This document shows positions 6,197 to 7,918 of a stretch of DNA of 7,918 bases, in pieces (the first letter of the stretch is position 1; each line of letters starts with the position of its first letter). A program made the translations under genes and the position numbers. The notes below the pieces were generated by a model. The model saw only the letters and a program-made list of their open reading frames with translations. It searched no databases and had not been told where the DNA came from. This DNA comes from Actinomycetota bacterium (lineage in GTDB: Bacteria; Actinomycetota; Acidimicrobiia; Acidimicrobiales; JAHWLA01): contig JAHWLA010000128.1 of assembly GCA_019347595.1 (NCBI GenBank), forward strand, positions 1-7,918, read 5' to 3'.

Positions 6197-7059
6197 GCGC
6201 CTCGGACGATTTGGTCGAGCGCCATGGAGCCGAAGAGCACGGTCACGTACGAGATCGAGTAGTGGAACAGCTTCATGGCCCGCGCCGGGGTGGCGTCGCG
6301 CTGGAGCTGGAGGGCGTAGAGGAGGAACACGCCGCCGGTCACGACCGCGGTCACCACGTAGATGGCGCCCATGCCGCCCACCTCGGCGAAGAGGAGCGAG
6401 CAGGCCCACAGGGCGACGGTGTAGAGGACGATCTGGCGGGCGGTGGCCGCGAAGGAGGCGACGGCGGGGAGCATGGGCACGTCGGCCGCCGCGTAGTCGT
6501 CCTTGTAGCGGATGGCGAGGGCCCAGAAGTGGGGCGGCGTCCACACGAAGATGATCCCGAACAGGACGACGGGTGCCCATCCCAGCGAGTTCTGCACGGC
6601 GGCCCAGCCCACCAGCACGGGCACGGCGCCCGCCGCCCCGCCGATGACGATGTTGTTGCGCGACGTGCGCTTGAGCCAGAGCGTGTAGACGAAGACGTAG
6701 AACAACGTGGCGCTCACGGCGAGCACGGCGCTGAGCAGGTTCACCAGCGCCCACAGCTCGACGAAGGCCAGCACTTCGAGGGACACGGCGAAGGTCAGCG
6801 CAGCCCGAGGCGTCACGGCGCCGGTGACGAGCGGCCGGTTCTTCGTCCGGTCCATGACGCTGTCGATGTCGCGGTCGACATACATGTTGATGGCGTTGGC
6901 GCCGCCCGCGGCCAGCGCCCCGCCGACCAGGGTGGCCAGGACCAGCCACCCCGAGGGCAGCCCACGCTCGGCGACCACCATGGTGGGGACCGTGGTGACG
7001 AGCAGCAGCTCGATGATGCGTGGCTTGGTGAGGGCGACGTACGCCCCGAGGCGGGACAT
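6193..7059 (-). CDS. ctaB: Protoheme IX farnesyltransferase (heme O synthase)
   Basis: Integral membrane prenyltransferase that adds a farnesyl chain to heme B to make heme O, the precursor of heme A for aa3-type oxidases. It has 288 aa, normal for the family, with about eight or nine membrane helices. The first Asp-rich motif is N58-x3-D62-x-D64-x-D66-x3-D70-R-T (NMYVDRDIDSVMDRT) and the second is YKDDYAAADVPML (185-197); these bind the Mg-diphosphate of farnesyl-PP. The N-terminus YVALTKPRI is typical. The ATG at 7059 has no clear Shine-Dalgarno, so the message may be leaderless or nearly so; TAGTCT about 10 nt upstream is a weak -10 candidate. It is the first gene of the minus-strand block, and its TGA is 52 bp before the COX1-like gene. 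Its presence fits use of heme O or A by the downstream proteins. Confidence 0.96.
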   Translation of the reverse strand: MSRLGAYVALTKPRIIELLLVTTVPTMVVAERGLPSGWLVLATLVGGALAAGGANAINMYVDRDIDSVMDRTKNRPLVTGAVTPRAALTFAVSLEVLAFVELWALVNLLSAVLAVSATLFYVFVYTLWLKRTSRNNIVIGGAAGAVPVLVGWAAVQNSLGWAPVVLFGIIFVWTPPHFWALAIRYKDDYAAADVPMLPAVASFAATARQIVLYTVALWACSLLFAEVGGMGAIYVVTAVVTGGVFLLYALQLQRDATPARAMKLFHYSISYVTVLFGSMALDQIVRGA

Positions 7060-7118
7060 CGGTGGGTGAGACTACGACCCCGCGGCGAACCCCAGCCAGT
7101 TACGGGGGGCCGTGAGAC

Positions 7119-7155
7119 TGCATCTGACATGCAACGCGCCTACAATCGCATGCAT
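7119..7155. promoter_or_regulatory. Candidate operator: TGCAT half-sites around the antitoxin promoter
   Basis: TGCAT-CTGAC-ATGCA (7119-7133) is a 5+5 bp inverted repeat, and the palindrome ATGCAT (7150-7155) repeats the same half-site across the start codon. They flank the -10 box at 7141-7146. Ribbon-helix-helix antitoxins usually bind short paired sites at their own promoter, so autorepression is plausible. The site could also affect the divergent ctaB promoter. Confidence 0.35.
7141..7146 (+). promoter_or_regulatory. -10 element TACAAT of the antitoxin-toxin operon (leaderless)
   Basis: TACAAT matches the TATAAT consensus at 5 of 6 bases. It ends 7 nt before the ATG at 7154, so transcription would begin at or next to the A of the start codon. 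No Shine-Dalgarno is present, in line with a leaderless message. The -35 region is weak. Confidence 0.5.
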
Positions 7156-7402
7156 GGCAACGAAGACCATCGGATTCGCAGTGGCCGAGGAGGACCAAGC
7201 ACGGCTCGACCGCCTCACCCGCAAGTTCGGCGCGGGCAACCGGTCGGCGTTCCTGCGGGAGGCCATGCGCCAGATGGAGGTCGTCGACCGAGCGGGGCGG
7301 CTCGCCGCCCTCCAGGCCTACGGCGCCGACAGGGCGGAGGCTGCCGGGCTCACTGCCGACGACGCGGCCACGGTGGTGCGACGGGTTCTTAAGCGTCGGT
7401 GA
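7154..7402 (+). CDS. Ribbon-helix-helix antitoxin / DNA-binding protein
   Basis: 82 aa. Residues 4-9 (KTIGFA) form the short DNA-binding strand, followed by two helices (about 12-24 and 29-43: DQARLDRLTRKF, then NRSAFLREAMRQM). This is the MetJ/Arc/CopG layout, with the conserved NRSAFLREA turn. The C-terminal half (roughly 50-82) is Ala/Asp/Arg-rich and probably wraps the toxin. The start at 7154 is preferred over an upstream ATG-like start at 7112, because the fold begins at MATKTIGFAV and a -10 box sits just before it. The stop overlaps the next gene's GTG (GTGA), which is typical of coupled toxin-antitoxin pairs. Confidence 0.85.
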   Translation: MATKTIGFAVAEEDQARLDRLTRKFGAGNRSAFLREAMRQMEVVDRAGRLAALQAYGADRAEAAGLTADDAATVVRRVLKRR

Positions 7403-7918
7403 CGACGCGGCTCCCCGTCGTCGTCGACGTCAACGTGTTCGTCGCGGCGGTGACCGGCGGCCGCGACGACTTCCACTCGTGGCCGTCCCCGCCGCCCATC
7501 CGAGGGAACCTGGCGGCGAACGTGGTCGGCATTCTCAACGACGGGCGCGAGTTCAGCCTCTTCGTGAGCGAGCACATCCTGGTGAACGTCGTCCGAGTGC
7601 TGGGCGGCACGCCGCCGGACGGGTACGGATGGGACGCCGCCCACGCCGAGGAGTACGTCACCCTGCTCGTCGAGATCGCCGAGGCGTCCGGCGGCGGCGT
7701 GCTTGTCCCGGTGGAGACGATCACCGACTGTCCGGATCACGAGGACAACCGGATCCTCGAATGCGCGGCAGCGGCCGGCGCCGTCCTCGTCATTAGCGAT
7801 GTCAGCGACCTGCTCACGATGTCGCCGTGGCGCGGTACGGCCGGGGTGACGTCGGCCGTGTTCGTGAAGCGGACCGACGTCATGCGCCGCGGCCGCCGCT
7901 GTCGCTCCGTCCCGAGTA
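7399..7918 (+). CDS. PIN-domain ribonuclease toxin (VapC-like), 3' end outside the window
   Basis: 173 residues are visible with no stop before the right edge. PIN-fold nucleases cleave RNA using a cluster of acidic residues that bind Mg/Mn. The visible set is D10 with N12 (VVVDVNVFVAA), E58 (FVSEHIL), D113 and D116 (PDHEDNRIL) and D134 with D137 (ISDVSDLL), all in the expected order. The length suggests a COG1569-type PIN protein, nearly complete here. The start is GTG at 7399, overlapping the antitoxin TGA by 4 nt. The Arg-rich end (VMRRGRRCR) is beyond the usual fold and may be close to the natural C-terminus. Toxicity is inferred from family and arrangement, not shown. Confidence 0.85.
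   Translation, partial: MTTRLPVVVDVNVFVAAVTGGRDDFHSWPSPPPIRGNLAANVVGILNDGREFSLFVSEHILVNVVRVLGGTPPDGYGWDAAHAEEYVTLLVEIAEASGGGVLVPVETITDCPDHEDNRILECAAAAGAVLVISDVSDLLTMSPWRGTAGVTSAVFVKRTDVMRRGRRCRSVPS

Noticed and set aside
4926..6554. 542-codon plus-strand open frame across the COX1-like gene and ctaB
   Set aside because: Same mirror-frame effect; it spans two recognisable minus-strand genes and has no ribosome site or domain.
1..7918. tRNA, rRNA, CRISPR array, insertion sequence or phage genes
   Set aside because: No cloverleaf, regular repeat-spacer pattern, transposase or integrase motif was found on either strand.

Overview
The window is GC-rich (roughly two thirds G+C by eye) and looks like an actinobacterial chromosome. 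A member of the Acidimicrobiia or a relative is my best guess, from codon use, non-ATG starts, a caa3-type CoxB and likely leaderless transcription. The lineage is an inference; no marker gene is present. The DNA is almost fully coding.

Region 1 (positions 7059 down to 1, minus strand) is one tightly packed respiratory block. In transcription order it holds: ctaB (heme O synthase); an optional 19-codon mini-ORF; a divergent COX1-like protein; a short COX3; a polytopic membrane protein ending in a blue-copper (cupredoxin) domain; a membrane-anchored TlpA/ResA-like thioredoxin; CoxB with CuA and a fused cytochrome c domain; and a canonical A-type CtaD running off the left edge. Most junctions overlap or are under 60 bp. 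The largest gap, 73 bp, lies before coxB.

Region 2 (positions 7154 to 7918, plus strand) is divergently transcribed. It is a ribbon-helix-helix antitoxin plus PIN-domain toxin pair, overlapping by 4 nt, apparently with a leaderless promoter and TGCAT half-sites around it.

The main discovery is the COX1-like protein at 4521..6140. It is full length, has the COX1 architecture and the typical COX1 C-terminal tail, and keeps both axial histidines of the low-spin heme (H78, H388). It has lost every residue of the oxygen-reducing site: CuB His is R256, the His-His pair is A305-G306, the heme a3 His is Q386, the K-channel Lys is L332 and the D-channel Asp is R107. The canonical CtaD in the same block (H88, H266, H315, H316, K344, H401, H403, D117) is an internal control for the alignment. 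The block therefore seems to encode one ordinary caa3 oxidase (CoxB + CtaD) plus a COX1-like/COX3/cupredoxin set that cannot reduce oxygen in the known way. It may be an electron-transfer, redox-sensing or assembly module built from oxidase parts. CtaB supplies the heme O/A precursor, and the thioredoxin probably reduces CuA or heme c cysteines during assembly.

Other points of note are a perfect 22-bp inverted repeat inside the 5' coding region of the thioredoxin gene, two TTG starts supported by good Shine-Dalgarno sequences, and a 19-codon ORF that bridges ctaB and the COX1-like gene by ATGA overlaps at both ends.
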